Origin: Takakia lepidozioides
Lineage: Eukaryota; Streptophyta; Takakiopsida; Takakiales; Takakiaceae
DNA length: 64,000 nucleotides
Direction: 5' to 3'
Assembly: GCA_030704615.1 (NCBI GenBank)
Contig: CM060731.1
Coordinates: forward strand, 91,368,756-91,432,755
The notes beneath the pieces were generated by a model, which searched no databases, had not been told where the DNA came from, and worked only from the letters and a program-made list of their open reading frames with translations. Below are positions 45,372 through 55,289 of this stretch, one piece after another; position 1 is the stretch's first letter; each line of letters opens with the position of its first letter. The position numbers and the translations under genes were made by a program.

Positions 45372-48171
45372 GCTTGGCTTGCGGTCCCAACACAATGGTA
45401 CGCCCATCCTTTTCGGATAGTAGAACTGTACTGCTGCAAGTAGCTCTGACTTTGGCCACAGAAAGGTCCGACTTATGTCTTGCCTACCAGTAACCTGTTT
45501 TGCTCGAACTAAGATAATACTATGTCATTCACTCGTGTTTCCACGTGCATGTATTTTTGTGTGTTGGAGGGTTCCTGTTTTTCTGCTCTCCCAAACTTTG
45601 CTTTCCTCATTCGACCCCCGGCAAGGAAATGCGGCGCCGCATTTCCAAGTAACGTTGTAGGTACTGGTAGATGCGGCCTTCGCCAACACCAAACCGCCCA
45701 AAAATTTCGCACGTGCGAACCCTAATGCGGCACCGCATTTCCCAGTTGAGTCGCAAACCTTTCTCGCCGAATACCCGAAGATGACAGAATTGTGAAGTAC
45801 TGCAGACTCTATTGGTGCAGACTCTATTGGTTCAATCGCGGCAGAAGGGTCAGCTTCATTCCAATGTTAAGGCATGTAAAACCGCGGAATACTCTATACA
45901 GGCCAGTATGCGACGTCCTTTTGTCGTGGTATACTGGATTTCTCGTTGCACGGTCACTCATTTCCATGAGCGGATCTAAAAAACCATGAGCGGACTTGTT
46001 ACTGACGACATATCTTCACCGCATTATAGGATCTGGAACTTCCAAAAACGGCAAGGTCAAATTAAAAAACTATTATTTTAATACTTGTTTAATCTGCCGC
46101 ATTTCCAAATTTGGAGGAGTCCGCTCATGAAATCCGCGTGTCTTAGACTTCGGCTCACCGCTCATGCGGCTCATGCGGCTCATGGCTCATGGCTCATGGC
46201 TCATGGTTTCTGCTCATGAAATAGTAAACCTCTTAGGAGGGGTCGAGGTGTGTAGCGGAATGGGTTGGGCTCAAGGAACCGCCCACCCAACTGTGGTTAG
46301 TGCAGGGGTCTGCGCCAATGCTAGTGGCGGGGTTCCTCAAACAATTCTAATTCTACCGACAAAGAGAATACAATTTCTATTTCACAGGGCGAGGTTGCGT
46401 TCCTAGTTCCTACAGTCTTTTTATGTATTTTTAGTTTTTAATTGCCCTCCAAGTCTTTGTTTATTACTAAGTCTTACTAGCCTAAACCCCCGAGCCGCTT
46501 ATAGCCGGGACTTCCCTTCGTCCCTTCACAAAGCACCTACCGGGTTTAGGGAGAAAGGGAGATCTTCCCTTTCCCAATGCCCCTCCGAATCCTGGGTGGT
46601 TGAGTTCAAGCACCTCTCAGGACGGGCCAAAAACCCCTTGCAAACTTCCCAAATCTAGGGGTCGAAGGGTTTAAATCAATTCCAAAGCTACAACCAATTT
46701 CTCCTATTTTCTTTTCCAACAAATAACCAGAAATAAATAAATAAATGGAAAATAATAATAAATACCGCTGAGAGAATCTGCTCCAGATCCCAGGGATCTA
46801 GGAATTACCTGCAGGGGCCACGGGCAACGCCTGAGAATGCACCTGATCTTTGGGAACCCCATGAACCTGTTCCCGTGTGGGGAGGGGGGGGTGGGCCTCT
46901 GCCTCTGCCCCTGCCCGACGAATGAAAACAACGGAGGCGAATGAGATCGTAGTTCATCCGCTAGCCAAAACGTGCGTGGTACTGCCGCGACCTACCCTGC
47001 CTGGTGGGCCCAGCCTTTTCTCCCTCCAGGCTCTTATAGGATATATTAACTAAATAAGGGAGCAAGAGCGCTTTCCTACCTTACAATAAGTCTTCCCCTA
47101 CCTTTCTCCCTTTCAGTATTCACTACTGTAGCCTAAAAATCAGGATAGAGTAGTTTGTACCCAAAATCTCTTCGCCACTGTCTCGGCGTGTAGCTCGGGG
47201 CTCGGGAATCCTCACTCTCAGAGACCTGATCCAAAAGAGAGGCCACTCTCTAGGCTATCTCCTCCCCGACTCTCGGATTTTTCCTACCATTAAATCTATT
47301 GATACAACAAAAGCTAAGGGGCTATCCCCAATAAACAATAGAGAAGGGTTCAAAAAAACCCCTTAAACACCCCCCCCCCCACCGGGGCCATCCGCTGGGT
47401 AAAGGCTCCCTGGACACGTGGCGGGGCACGCTCAGGCGCGGCCGCACGTGCGGTTTACCCAGCGGTCCGTCCAGTGTATGTCTGCTCCGTCGTCCAGCGG
47501 TCCGCCAATCGCGGCCGCCTGGCGGTCCTGCGCGCGGGGCTCTCAGCCTGCCCGCACGCTGATTAGATGCTCCATAATTGCCTGTAAATCCTCAGGTCAA
47601 TCGGAGTTAAAAACCAATTCCAAACGCCGTTCTCCGTGGATCCGTCGCGTAGGAAGTCTGCTACTTCCCTGGAAATTCTCCTAATGGTGATGCTCCTGAC
47701 GTCTTGGATTCTGCCACTTGATCTTGAACACTCGGAAGTCACCTCCAACTACCCTTTCGCACCGTTGGCTGGCCACGCTCCGCTCCGAAGTCGTCCATTC
47801 CGTCGTTGTTCCGATGCAATGTCCTGCTGTTGTTGCGATATTTCATCGCTATATAATTTTCTAATTCTAATTTGCCAAGTGTTGTCACCGTGTGGACCTA
47901 CTGGATAAGTGAAGGGGGAGAAAAGAGAGATCGCAACCCGTCCTTACAGTCGCCCTCATACAGTTCAAACAATTCCAAGTTGCTGCTAGTTGTACCGTGT
48001 TGGTAGCCTACTATGTGTCTTTGCAGCTTTCCTACTGTCGTTTTGACGCCAGAGTGCCACTCAATGCTCGTTTCAGACTTAATCTAATTCCTAAGTGCTT
48101 CACCAGCGGTTCCCAAATAACTAACAACTTGTGATAATTTGGCAGTACAATACCGAAACCCCGGTTGCAGG
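45372..48171. other. Unassigned region between elements
   Basis: The last palindromes of the MULE-type element occur at 45625-45646 and 45722-45741. Beyond 45.76 kb no gene is recognised. Notable sequence: short GCTCATGCG/GCTCATG tandem repeats at 46158-46205, a C12 run near 47370, and a GC-rich patch with repeated GCGGTCC words at 47390-47560. The region between 46.4 and 47.9 kb could be a diverged LTR element, but no coding domain supports it. Confidence 0.35.
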
Positions 48172-48247
48172 TATGGACGTGACGCCGTAGTAACACGTCA
48201 GCGTCGGCATCACGTCACGACGTGACGGTCGTCACGTCGCGTCCATA
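48172..48247. repeat. Imperfect inverted repeat of ACGTGACG words
   Basis: TATGGACGTGACG at 48172-48184 is nearly the reverse complement of CGTCACGTCGCGTCCATA at 48230-48247 (two extra bases). Further ACGTGACG/CGTCACGT words lie between them. The structure could fold into a long hairpin and lies just outside the palindrome array of the next element. Confidence 0.7.
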
Positions 48248-48268
48248 AGAAGTCATTCATCGCGGTAA

Positions 48269-48296
48269 AATATATATATATATATATATATATATA
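48269..48296. repeat. (TA)n microsatellite
   Basis: About 14 uninterrupted TA units, followed by a T/A-rich tract that ends at the start of the GGCGACCGCC-type array. Confidence 0.95.
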
Positions 48297-48319
48297 CTTT
48301 TTTACTTTTTACCTTGCCA

Positions 48320-48575
48320 CGTTGGCGACAACGAGGACGAAGGCGACCGGCCAGGTGACGGCTTGCCGAGGCGACCATGCAGGCGCCGGTCGCCGGGCGG
48401 GATGGGGCGCCGGCCCGGGTGACCGCCACGTCAGCGGTCATCTGGCGGGATGGGCCGCTGGCCCGGGCAACCGCCACATCAGCCATGTGGGCGACCGCCA
48501 CATCAGCGGTCGCCACATTGCGCTGGTGGCGGACATCTTCCGGAAGGCGCTTGGGTGACCGCTTTTGAGCGGTCG
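48320..48575. repeat. Left GGCGACCGCC palindrome array
   Basis: Repeated pairs of GGCGACCGCC-like and GGCGGTCGCC-like arms occur, for example GCGACCGCCACATCAGCGGTCGCC at about 48489-48512. Some copies are diverged (GACCGCCACGTCAGCGGTCA). GC-rich words such as GCCACGTTGGCGAC recur near both edges of the element. The last palindrome (GTGACCGCTTTTGAGCGGTCGCC) ends at 48577, immediately before the TATA box. Confidence 0.85.
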
Positions 48576-48578
48576 CCC

Positions 48579-48586
48579 ATATAAGG
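48579..48586 (+). promoter_or_regulatory. TATA box of the coiled-coil/RING cassette
   Basis: ATATAAGG directly follows the palindrome array. Downstream, the leader (GGAGGCCATTCTTGGCTCTCACTTTCACTC) resembles the sequence downstream of the TATA box at 58941 in the paralogous element, which supports a conserved promoter. The start codon is some 400 bases later, so a leader intron is likely. Confidence 0.65.
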
Positions 48587-48993
48587 GAAAGGAGGCCATT
48601 CTTGGCTCTCACTTTCACTCTTCCCCTTTAGCTCTGTGGGTGTGGGATGCTTTGTATTCTACCAAGCGGAGTTAGAGGAAGAGGGAAGCCGTTGACACGG
48701 AGGGGGAGGTTTTGTCTCCGATTTTTATAAAATTGTGGGTTTTTTCCTACCCCCGCATCCCATCTTTGGCTTCCAAACCCATTTTCTCAATTCATTAGGT
48801 AGGGACTAAATAGATCTTTGTGTATTTTGGATTTGGCCCCCCCTTGTGGTGTGTTACATTTTACTGTGATTTTGCTGAAATTGGTGAGTTTCGGTCAAAC
48901 GAGGTGACTGGAGCAGGTACACTAGGCCTTTACATCATATAGAAATAAATGAGAGTTGTGTAAAGGCTATATAATATTACGAACGTTATAAAA

Positions 48994-49710
48994 ATGACGG
49001 AGGAGGGGGGGCAACGGCGTAGGCACCGAGAGGAGGCGGTCGAACCAGGCCCCGCAGGGAAGAGAAGTGCCAAAGGGAAGAAACATGACCTCAATTGGGA
49101 CGTTTACGATAGGCCGGAAATTCAAGCGGCCGACGGATGGGATGCTATTCCGGAGGACAAACTGTGGACTATGGGGATGTGTAAAAAATTCGTGAAAATG
49201 TGTAACATAAACCGTTTGTGGCCCAGGCCAAGGCATCAGATACACACTCGGAACAATTGCTGCGACGCCCCAACTTGCACAAATGCACATTTTCGCCAGA
49301 GGGCCAAAGATGTATACAAGACATTGTGGGGACAACCAAAGTTGTACCAAAACTCCATACCATATACATTGGCAGCCATGGTGTATGTTGAGGTTATTTT
49401 GCATAGGCCTGTGGATTGGCAGACAGCCACAAAACGAAAAGGAGTGAAGCAGTACACCCTTAGCGACATCCCCGACACATATGAGCCCCAGCCCCAAAGC
49501 CAGTTGAATGCAGCTGCAGCAACATTAGCACTACCATCACCCCAACGCGAGTTGAATGCACCTGCAGCAACAGTAGCACTGCCATCGTCCCAACCCGTAT
49601 TGAATGCACCCGAAGCAACTGCAGCACAACCTTTGTTGGAAAACGAATTGCAAGCCAAAGACCGACGTATCGCGGTGTTGGAGGACATGGTGAATAGGCA
49701 AAGGCTGTGA
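48994..49710 (+). CDS. Element protein with conserved N-terminal domain and repeats
   Basis: The 238-codon frame begins MTEEGGQRRRHREE. No named domain was recognised. The block NINRLWP...TCTNAHFRQRAKDVYKTLWG...YTLAAMVYVEVILHRPVDWQTATKRK is conserved in the paralogue at 59.3-59.9 kb, so it is under selection or recently duplicated. A Cys/His pattern (NCCDAPTCTNAHF) could bind metal. Three tandem copies of a segment like QPQSQLNAAAATLALPSP follow, and then a helical segment (AKDRRIAVLEDMVNRQRL) that starts a coiled coil. The frame stops at 49710; the coiled coil resumes five bases later in another frame, so either a frameshift or an intron is present. Confidence 0.55.
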   Translation: MTEEGGQRRRHREEAVEPGPAGKRSAKGKKHDLNWDVYDRPEIQAADGWDAIPEDKLWTMGMCKKFVKMCNINRLWPRPRHQIHTRNNCCDAPTCTNAHFRQRAKDVYKTLWGQPKLYQNSIPYTLAAMVYVEVILHRPVDWQTATKRKGVKQYTLSDIPDTYEPQPQSQLNAAAATLALPSPQRELNAPAATVALPSSQPVLNAPEATAAQPLLENELQAKDRRIAVLEDMVNRQRL

Positions 49711-49714
49711 ATAG

Positions 49715-50173
49715 ATGACAAAAGGCAAGGAGCCTATGGTGGTGAGGGATAAGTGTTCGGGAACAACTATTCAATCCGACACAACAATTGTTGTGGAAAA
49801 TCTCATTAAGGAACGTGATACCGCAAGGGCGACTGCAAATCGGCTGGCCAGGGTAGTAGACCTCAAAAGGTTTGTGCCACGTGAAGAGAGGTGGATGGAG
49901 TGGGTCATGTGGGCGAGAACTTTGGCATCAGAAGAGGTTCAGAAAGAACATGCACTATATCGACTACAACAAGCTGCACGGATGTCAGATCGTGTTGTGC
50001 AGAACATTTATGCAAGCATGGAGCGCTATGAGACATTTGCCACTAACCGAGAAAAACAAACGGATGAAGAAAGAAAAAAACGTGAAGGCCAAGACGTGTC
50101 CGCTGCACTTGCCACCCATACATCCGAGTTTGACTCATTCACGGTGTGGGGTGATTTACATGGCATGTGTTGA
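49715..50173 (+). CDS. Coiled-coil continuation of the element protein
   Basis: A frame of 152 codons continues the product upstream: KERDTARATANRLARVVDLKRFVPREERWMEWVMWARTLASEEVQKEHALYRLQQAA aligns with RERDTARAVASSRLAHDMDIRRYVPGVGHWENWVWFGIFLASRVRETEWALSQLQENA of the paralogue at 59.9-60.6 kb. Both end with a segment like FT(V/L)WGD/AD near the stop. In the paralogue the two parts are in a single frame, which suggests that this copy has a small frameshift near 49710. Function unknown; the helical pattern suggests oligomerisation. Confidence 0.5.
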   Translation: MTKGKEPMVVRDKCSGTTIQSDTTIVVENLIKERDTARATANRLARVVDLKRFVPREERWMEWVMWARTLASEEVQKEHALYRLQQAARMSDRVVQNIYASMERYETFATNREKQTDEERKKREGQDVSAALATHTSEFDSFTVWGDLHGMC

Positions 50174-50204
50174 CCGTTGTGAACATAGAGTTGGTGGAGG
50201 CAAT

Positions 50205-50657
50205 GAGAGCATAATTTGGGAATTTGAAATGGAGGAGGAGTGGGATGCTAGTGAGACACAAATGTCATCTCACTTGTTTGACAAGAAGCGGGTGGAGTGC
50301 TCACGTCCTCCAATACCATCATGGATCAAAGATGGCTCGTGTTGTCCAGTTTGCCTTAATCCATATGGTTCGGAGGGTGCATACTTGTTGGGAAGTTGTG
50401 GACATATGTTTCACGTAACTTGTTTGAAGTCGGCGGCTCTGATAAGCAACACATGTCCATCATGTCGTGCGCCAATCCACCGACGTTACTATGAGCTATT
50501 TGGGTTGGAGGATGTGATGCCCATAGGGTATGAGCTCAATCGACACAATTTCCCTTTGGACCAGGAACCTCACAATTTTTTGAACAGCAAACACTGGGGG
50601 AAGACGTTGAGGCTTGTATGCATTGCAAAAACAAACAAACGTCTTTGGTTCGGGTAG
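50205..50657 (+). CDS. RING-H2 finger protein (putative E3 ubiquitin ligase)
   Basis: RING-H2 proteins bring a ubiquitin-conjugating enzyme to a substrate. The finger here is CPVC, then SCGHMFHVTC, then CPSC: C-x2-C...C-x-H-x2-H-x2-C...C-x2-C, a complete C3H2C3 set (about 50343-50467). Before it lies an acidic segment (WEFEMEEEWD) and after it a conserved tail (LEDVMPIGYELNRHNFPLDQEP). Comparison with the paralogue at 60653 (ATG, MSINWELEIEEEWD) suggests the original start lies at about 50203-50207, where this copy has a two-base insertion. The reading frame itself is open from well upstream, so translation here may depend on splicing. It directly follows the coiled-coil frame. Confidence 0.65.
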   Translation, partial: ESIIWEFEMEEEWDASETQMSSHLFDKKRVECSRPPIPSWIKDGSCCPVCLNPYGSEGAYLLGSCGHMFHVTCLKSAALISNTCPSCRAPIHRRYYELFGLEDVMPIGYELNRHNFPLDQEPHNFLNSKHWGKTLRLVCIAKTNKRLWFG

Positions 50658-51509
50658 AGCATTCTCGCATCATTTGCTCGTTGGTCTCCAAACCATTCCT
50701 GCTAGAAGAATGCTTGGTAAATCCATCATGATAAAGTCCACGTGATCAAAGAGCGTTCAGGCATTCTCAATTCTGGTGAGCATCCATGATGCTCCTGCAC
50801 ATACCTGGCATGTTCGCAAGGGTGGTGAGTAAGAAAATATTTCACAGGGACCCGCTTTGGATGATGTGAGTGTGCACCTGCTCACGACATAGGCACATTC
50901 CAATGCAGGGGCTTGGTATGTTGATAACGTCTAAATGGATGCACTAATTTGAATTTTGCATGGACCACGGTTGTACGTCGTATTTGTTGAGCTGAATAAC
51001 TGTTAACCAAAATAATTTTGATTGACCTAATACGTATTTAATGTAGAACTTCATAGTGTCGATGAGTAAGTTATAACTTATTAACAAGTCCACCGTTGTT
51101 GTCAAGTTGCGGGTTTGGAATTTTAATCAAGTCCACCGGCATACATGAATATTTCATAGGGATACTCAATTTCAGAGTGAATAGTTCTCAATACATTGCA
51201 TGCCAAAATGTGAATATTGCGCGGTCTGCTCTGCTGGACAACCGCGGTTGTTGTATATCCCATCTTGTTCGTCATTGACCCAACATCATTTGGCATTATT
51301 GATATTATTTTATATGAACATCATGGTGCATGCACATTCCACTTTGCATACATTCATAGTTTCATAATTATATAAATGAAAGTTCCGAACCAATTTCATA
51401 TTTCATACGAAAGCAAACCGGGCTACATGTATTCCAATAGTTTAGTGGACCGCGACACATTCACTGCGGACCGTCTTGCAAGTTCTTGCCTACGAAGATG
51501 TCCGTCTTC
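50658..51509. other. Spacer between convergent genes
   Basis: AT-rich sequence between the 3' ends of the RING gene (plus) and the hAT gene (minus). It probably holds both 3' untranslated regions. No gene or repeat was recognised. Confidence 0.45.
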
Positions 51510-54509
51510 CTAATTGTTTCTATTTCTACGACGGGATGACAATCTTGCCAGCCCCACCAACGTGAAGTCCGAGTCCCCCTGCACTTCACCGCCAGCGCCA
51601 TGGTCGGTGTTGTCATCGTCCTCAGTGGCCGTTGTGGTTGCATCAGGCATTCTTAGGCGCATCCGACCCCGTTTGATCTTCATTTGCCGGATTGGCCTAT
51701 TCCCATTGCGATCAGTAATTCCATCGATAGTATCTGACCCACGTGTGTTGCGATCACCAATGAAACTTTGTACATTTTTTTGCCTTTTCGCCGCTTGTGG
51801 GGGATTTTGTATTCTCGTACCAGAATGGGGGCCACGGTGATGCGTTGCTGAGGGTCCGCCGACATGATATGAGAGTCGATTGACGTGGGTGGACTGTCGG
51901 TTCAGATGGACCTGCAATGGCAAATGATCGTCATCCGATGGATCCACTGGAGACATTTCCATCTGCATTTGGGATGATCGAAGTGCCTGTCCTCGCGTCA
52001 CAGGAGCACTTGCCATGTTTTTTGTCACATTCTCGTGCGACTCGGGCTCTTCAACTTCCTCTGTTGTTTGCGGTGTTGTGGTGGACGGGAGGGTAACAGT
52101 TGCCGCCATGTGTACTTCCACATTTTCATTGGTCGCGTTCCCATTTGGAATACTACCTGAGCCCCGTTCCTCATCCACGCTTGGGTGAAGGCCGAAGTTG
52201 ACTGCACTGCTTGGCAATGTCGGAAGAGGATGCACATGCGGGTGGTGGTCCGTATCATGCACTGTAGTGCGGGTGATTCCAATATGAGCCACATGGTGCA
52301 CCACATCATCCGCGAGTAAGTCATCAAACATCGAAGGCATTGTATCATCGTCCTCGTTGAAACCATGTGCATCATATTCATTTCCCTCTGCATCATTGCC
52401 CTCTGCATCATCTCCCGCTTGGGAGCTATCCGAACTAGTAGAATTACCGGCATTGTCACTTGCTGTATAGGCCTCAGAAGCTGAGTCTTCATATTGCAAA
52501 TTCCTCTCGTACCATGCTGCAGTATCATCCCCCGCTTGAGCCCGTAATAGCCGTGTATTGGTGTACACATATACCAATTTCTCAGCCCTATCCGGATGCA
52601 ACCTGTTCCGAATCTTACTATGCACGAATGAATAACTACGCCAATTACGTTAAGAGGAAGACGCAAAGCACACTTGAGCAAGAATGCGCTTTGTAATAGG
52701 GGCCAACGTCCTTGCTCCGGCGCCAATCAAATCCCACCATTCATGCGGCTGCATGTCAAGTTCTTTTGGATCTGGAAGGTTGTGGAAAGGGTAACGACGA
52801 TCCGATAAACTTTGATACTGCGATATAGCTCTCTCCCCCTGATTTGGAGGGGCCAATTTCATGAGTGTCCGTATCAATCCCGCTTTCGCATCGACATCAT
52901 CTCTCAACATGTTGTTGTCAAGTAGAAATGGATTCAACAATGCCCCAGCACCATGCAAGTCTGTAGTGGCCATTTTCCATCGTTTCACAAAAGCCGCCTT
53001 GGCCCTTCTCGCCAACTTTGCATCTAGTGAGAATGGAGGGTCTTTCAATGAAAAATACATGTTGCTGAAGGTTCCTCAATAGCAACCATGTCTTTCCCAT
53101 AACTGGTTTCTTTCCATCGAACTCCCGTAACACAACAAGGGCTGGCTCCACCATGTGCACAAAATTCTCGCACTTGGACCAGAAATCATCTGATCGAATG
53201 GTCTTTCTGACCTTTCGACTTTTGTTGAGTGACTTGTTCTTCCGAGAGTCCCGCAACGTCCGTACGTGGACTTCCCACTGTGGGTCAATAACAGTGTGCT
53301 CGAGCGCGGACCTCACAGTCACTAACCTGTCCACCATCAGGAAGTTGGTGGCAAACCGAGTTTCTCCTCCATTCTTTAGGCTGTATTTTGGTTCGTGCCT
53401 CTTGTATATTGCCAAAGGCATGTGGTGGTTTTGGATGAACTTCACAACAGACTTGGCCTGCTTCACAAGGTCTTTCACCCATTGCTCTTTTCCCCAATCT
53501 TCTAACAGTAGGTCAAGGATATGAGCACAACATCATTGATAATACATATGAGGGTACTGAGCCAAAAGTAACTAGGCCATATTTCTCATGTTCGAGGTAT
53601 TGTCCGTACAAATTTGCACAATTTTCTCCGGTCCAACACAGTCAATGGCTTTTGATAGCATCAGAAACTGGTAACGTGCATCCTTCCGTTCCCCGGTTGT
53701 GTCAATAGCTCCTATAAATTGTTCCCCCACTAGACATACGAGCATGATGTTGAATAATGGTCGGTTTGTGACACATCTCCAACCATCGGCACATAATGTA
53801 CTTCCATATTTTTGCAATGAATCCCCGGTTCGATCTGTTACTCGTTTTGAAAGGTCAGTCATGGCCTCTTCCAACAATCCCGTACGTAGAGCATTGTAAG
53901 GAGGTGGTGTGTATGTGCATTTTGACTCTGAAGTTGTTCTCACAGCTGAAACAAACGATGGGAGCCGTGCCACGTTGAATGGTATTTTGGCCTTTTAGAA
54001 AAACGTTGCCCACTTCTTATCTAACGCCCTCTTCGCTGTCACGTTCAATCCCTCCGAAATGGATTGTTGTCGCAGGATTGTACTTCTTTGAGATCCTCTT
54101 GTATCTTGTGGTGTGATTGCATCTCGACCCCCCTGCCCTAATGTACCAGATACCTCGCAAGAGTCCCCTTGCGTACAACTGTATCTTGTGCTTCCGGACG
54201 CAAACGTGCTGCTTCTGCATGAGGCGGATTAATCTCCTGACCGCAATTCGGTGTGCTGCCTTCTGCGAGGTTCCCTTCTTCGAATGGCTCCGGAACAACC
54301 CCTCCACATTGCGCGAAATAAGCTTTCACCTGCATGGATGTTTTTGAGCATAAACCCACCCCAGGGTTTCGACCATTGCAATCCTTGTACCCCAAATGAG
54401 CCAGCATCCGATCTTTGCGATAATGCAATTTATTCCAATAAAGCTTGCACTCAACACACTCCCTTGTTTGCGGAACTCTTGTGTACCAACGGGTCCATTC
54501 GTTTTTCAT
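51510..54509 (-). pseudogene. hAT-family transposase with BED finger and acidic tail
   Basis: From the ATG at 54509, a BED-type finger comes first (CVECKLYWNKL...HLGYKDC). After frame changes a DUF659-like core follows: STLCADGWRCVTNRPLFNIMLV and KIVQICTDNTSNMRNM contain the first two catalytic Asp residues in their usual contexts. Then comes the hAT middle region (NGGETRFATNFLMVDRLV). The C-terminal dimerisation domain has HEWWDLIGAG...LAPITKRILAQVCFASSS, a TAA at 52650-52652, then RNWRSYSFVHSKIRNRL and RAEKLVYVYTNTRLL. Beyond it is an unusual tail of about 300 residues, rich in Asp/Glu/Ser/Thr and ending in Arg-rich (RLSSRRRNRNN). A further stop lies near 53570. Frame changes near 54130 and 53050 could be introns, but the in-frame stops inside conserved domains indicate an inactive copy. 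Confidence 0.82.
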
Positions 54510-54732
54510 TTTGTAGAGGGATCCTACGGTAATGATGAAGAAAAAGAATGGTGGATCCAAGAGTGGATCACACACTTCAAGTAATCATGTGCAGTGTATG
54601 CCAACAGAATGGCATGAACAGGAAAGACCTCTCTTGTAGCCTCCTCTTGTGCACCACTCTCATACAAAGAACGGTGTACGTCCCAGCTCACAAAAGTGGA
54701 TGCCACAAGTGAAGTAAGAAGGTGTCTCAGCT

Positions 54733-54738
54733 TATATA
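54733..54738 (-). promoter_or_regulatory. TATA box of the hAT transposase gene
   Basis: On the minus strand AGTATATAAGCTGAG lies about 225 bases upstream of the ATG at 54509. It lies immediately downstream (in the direction of transcription) of the right palindrome array. The arrangement mirrors that at 48579 and 58941. Confidence 0.6.
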
Positions 54739-54754
54739 CTGTCCCAGTCTCCAG

Positions 54755-55135
54755 GTGACCGTTGCCACACACTCAGGCGACCGCCAAGTACTCCCAATGG
54801 TATCTGCCACGTTGGCGGCGACCGTCTTTCAGCGATCGCCTGACCCCCACCCCCTCCCCGAAAGGCCACCAGTGGAAGGCAGAAGCCCCGCCCCCCTTGG
54901 CGACCGCCACTATGGGCGTCCGTTTGTGGCGGTCGCCCTACCCAACACAAACCCCTTGCGGGCGACTGAACCGGGCCTGGGCGCCCAAGCCCTAGCCCCA
55001 ACACACCCCCCTCCCCTCCCGCTAGGTGACCACCAATATGGTCGCCCTGGTCAACAAAAAGAGAAAAAATTTCGGGACCGCCAGCATTGGCGGTCCCAAG
55101 AACGGGCGGTCGCCCGCCATGCCTCCCTGGTCGCC
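54755..55135. repeat. Right GGCGACCGCC palindrome array
   Basis: Arms like GGCGACCGCC and GGCGGTCGCC are paired at several places (about 54778-54840 and 54898-54936). There is also a second type, GGGACCGCC paired with GGCGGTCCC across a short loop (55074-55096). The last copy (GGGCGGTCGCCCGCC) ends near 55118. The right boundary of the element should be close to 55138, where a TTA microsatellite begins. Confidence 0.82.
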
Positions 55136-55138
55136 GAG

Positions 55139-55168
55139 AGATTATTATTATTATTATTATTATTATTT
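55139..55168. repeat. (ATT)n microsatellite
   Basis: About nine ATT units directly follow the last GGCGGTCGCC motif. Confidence 0.93.
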
Positions 55169-55221
55169 AAAAAAACAAATTTGGTACCTGCGGTCCGGAT
55201 TTTCTATTAAGAAATTGAAAC

Positions 55222-55284
55222 GGGTTTAGGGTTTAGGGTTTCTAGGGTTTAGAGTTTGGGGTTTAACCGTGTACCCTAAACCCT
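55222..55284. repeat. Telomere-like repeats in inverted orientation
   Basis: Degenerate TTTAGGG units (GGGTTTAGGGTTTAGGGTTT, then variants) run from 55223 to about 55264. After 8 bases the opposite orientation, CCCTAAACCC, follows at 55274-55283. The block marks the junction between the hAT-type element and the 120-bp satellite. Confidence 0.88.
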
Positions 55285-55289
55285 TTCAA

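Larger units (their letters stand above)
34190..45760. mobile_element. Composite MULE-type element carrying a methyltransferase-like gene
   Basis: Several signs indicate a single element. Copies of a 22-bp palindrome with arms GGAAATGCGG and CCGCATTTCC occur at both edges (34216-34240, 34430-34512; 45625-45646, 45722-45741). They also occur in introns (37061-37082, 38262-38281) and in a dense array (38.94-41.38 kb). Two genes diverge from the array: a methyltransferase-like gene leftwards and a MULE-type transposase rightwards. On the left the element interrupts a PPR pseudogene. No terminal inverted repeat longer than the palindromes and no target-site duplication could be identified by eye, so the precise ends are unknown. 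MULEs can carry extra genes, so the arrangement is plausible for this superfamily. Confidence 0.62.
48300..55138. mobile_element. hAT-type element with RING-H2 gene and palindrome arrays
   Basis: GGCGACCGCC/GGCGGTCGCC palindromes occur at both edges (48320-48575 and 54755-55135) and nowhere in between. Inside are a plus-strand coiled-coil plus RING-H2 cassette and a minus-strand hAT transposase, transcribed towards each other from the two arrays. Each array lies just upstream of a TATA box. Short clustered motifs near the ends (subterminal repeats) are a known feature of hAT elements, where the transposase binds them. I did not find a short hAT terminal inverted repeat or an 8-bp target duplication by eye, so the exact termini are undefined. 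Confidence 0.6.

Noticed and set aside
47418-47910. Plus-strand frames in the GC-rich patch at 47.4-47.9 kb
   Set aside because: No recognisable domain; composition effect.
54722-55210. A 162-codon plus-strand frame over 54.7-55.2 kb
   Set aside because: It runs through the palindrome array and an ATT microsatellite, is rich in Pro/Arg from the repeat, and lies upstream of the hAT promoter. It is explained by the array.
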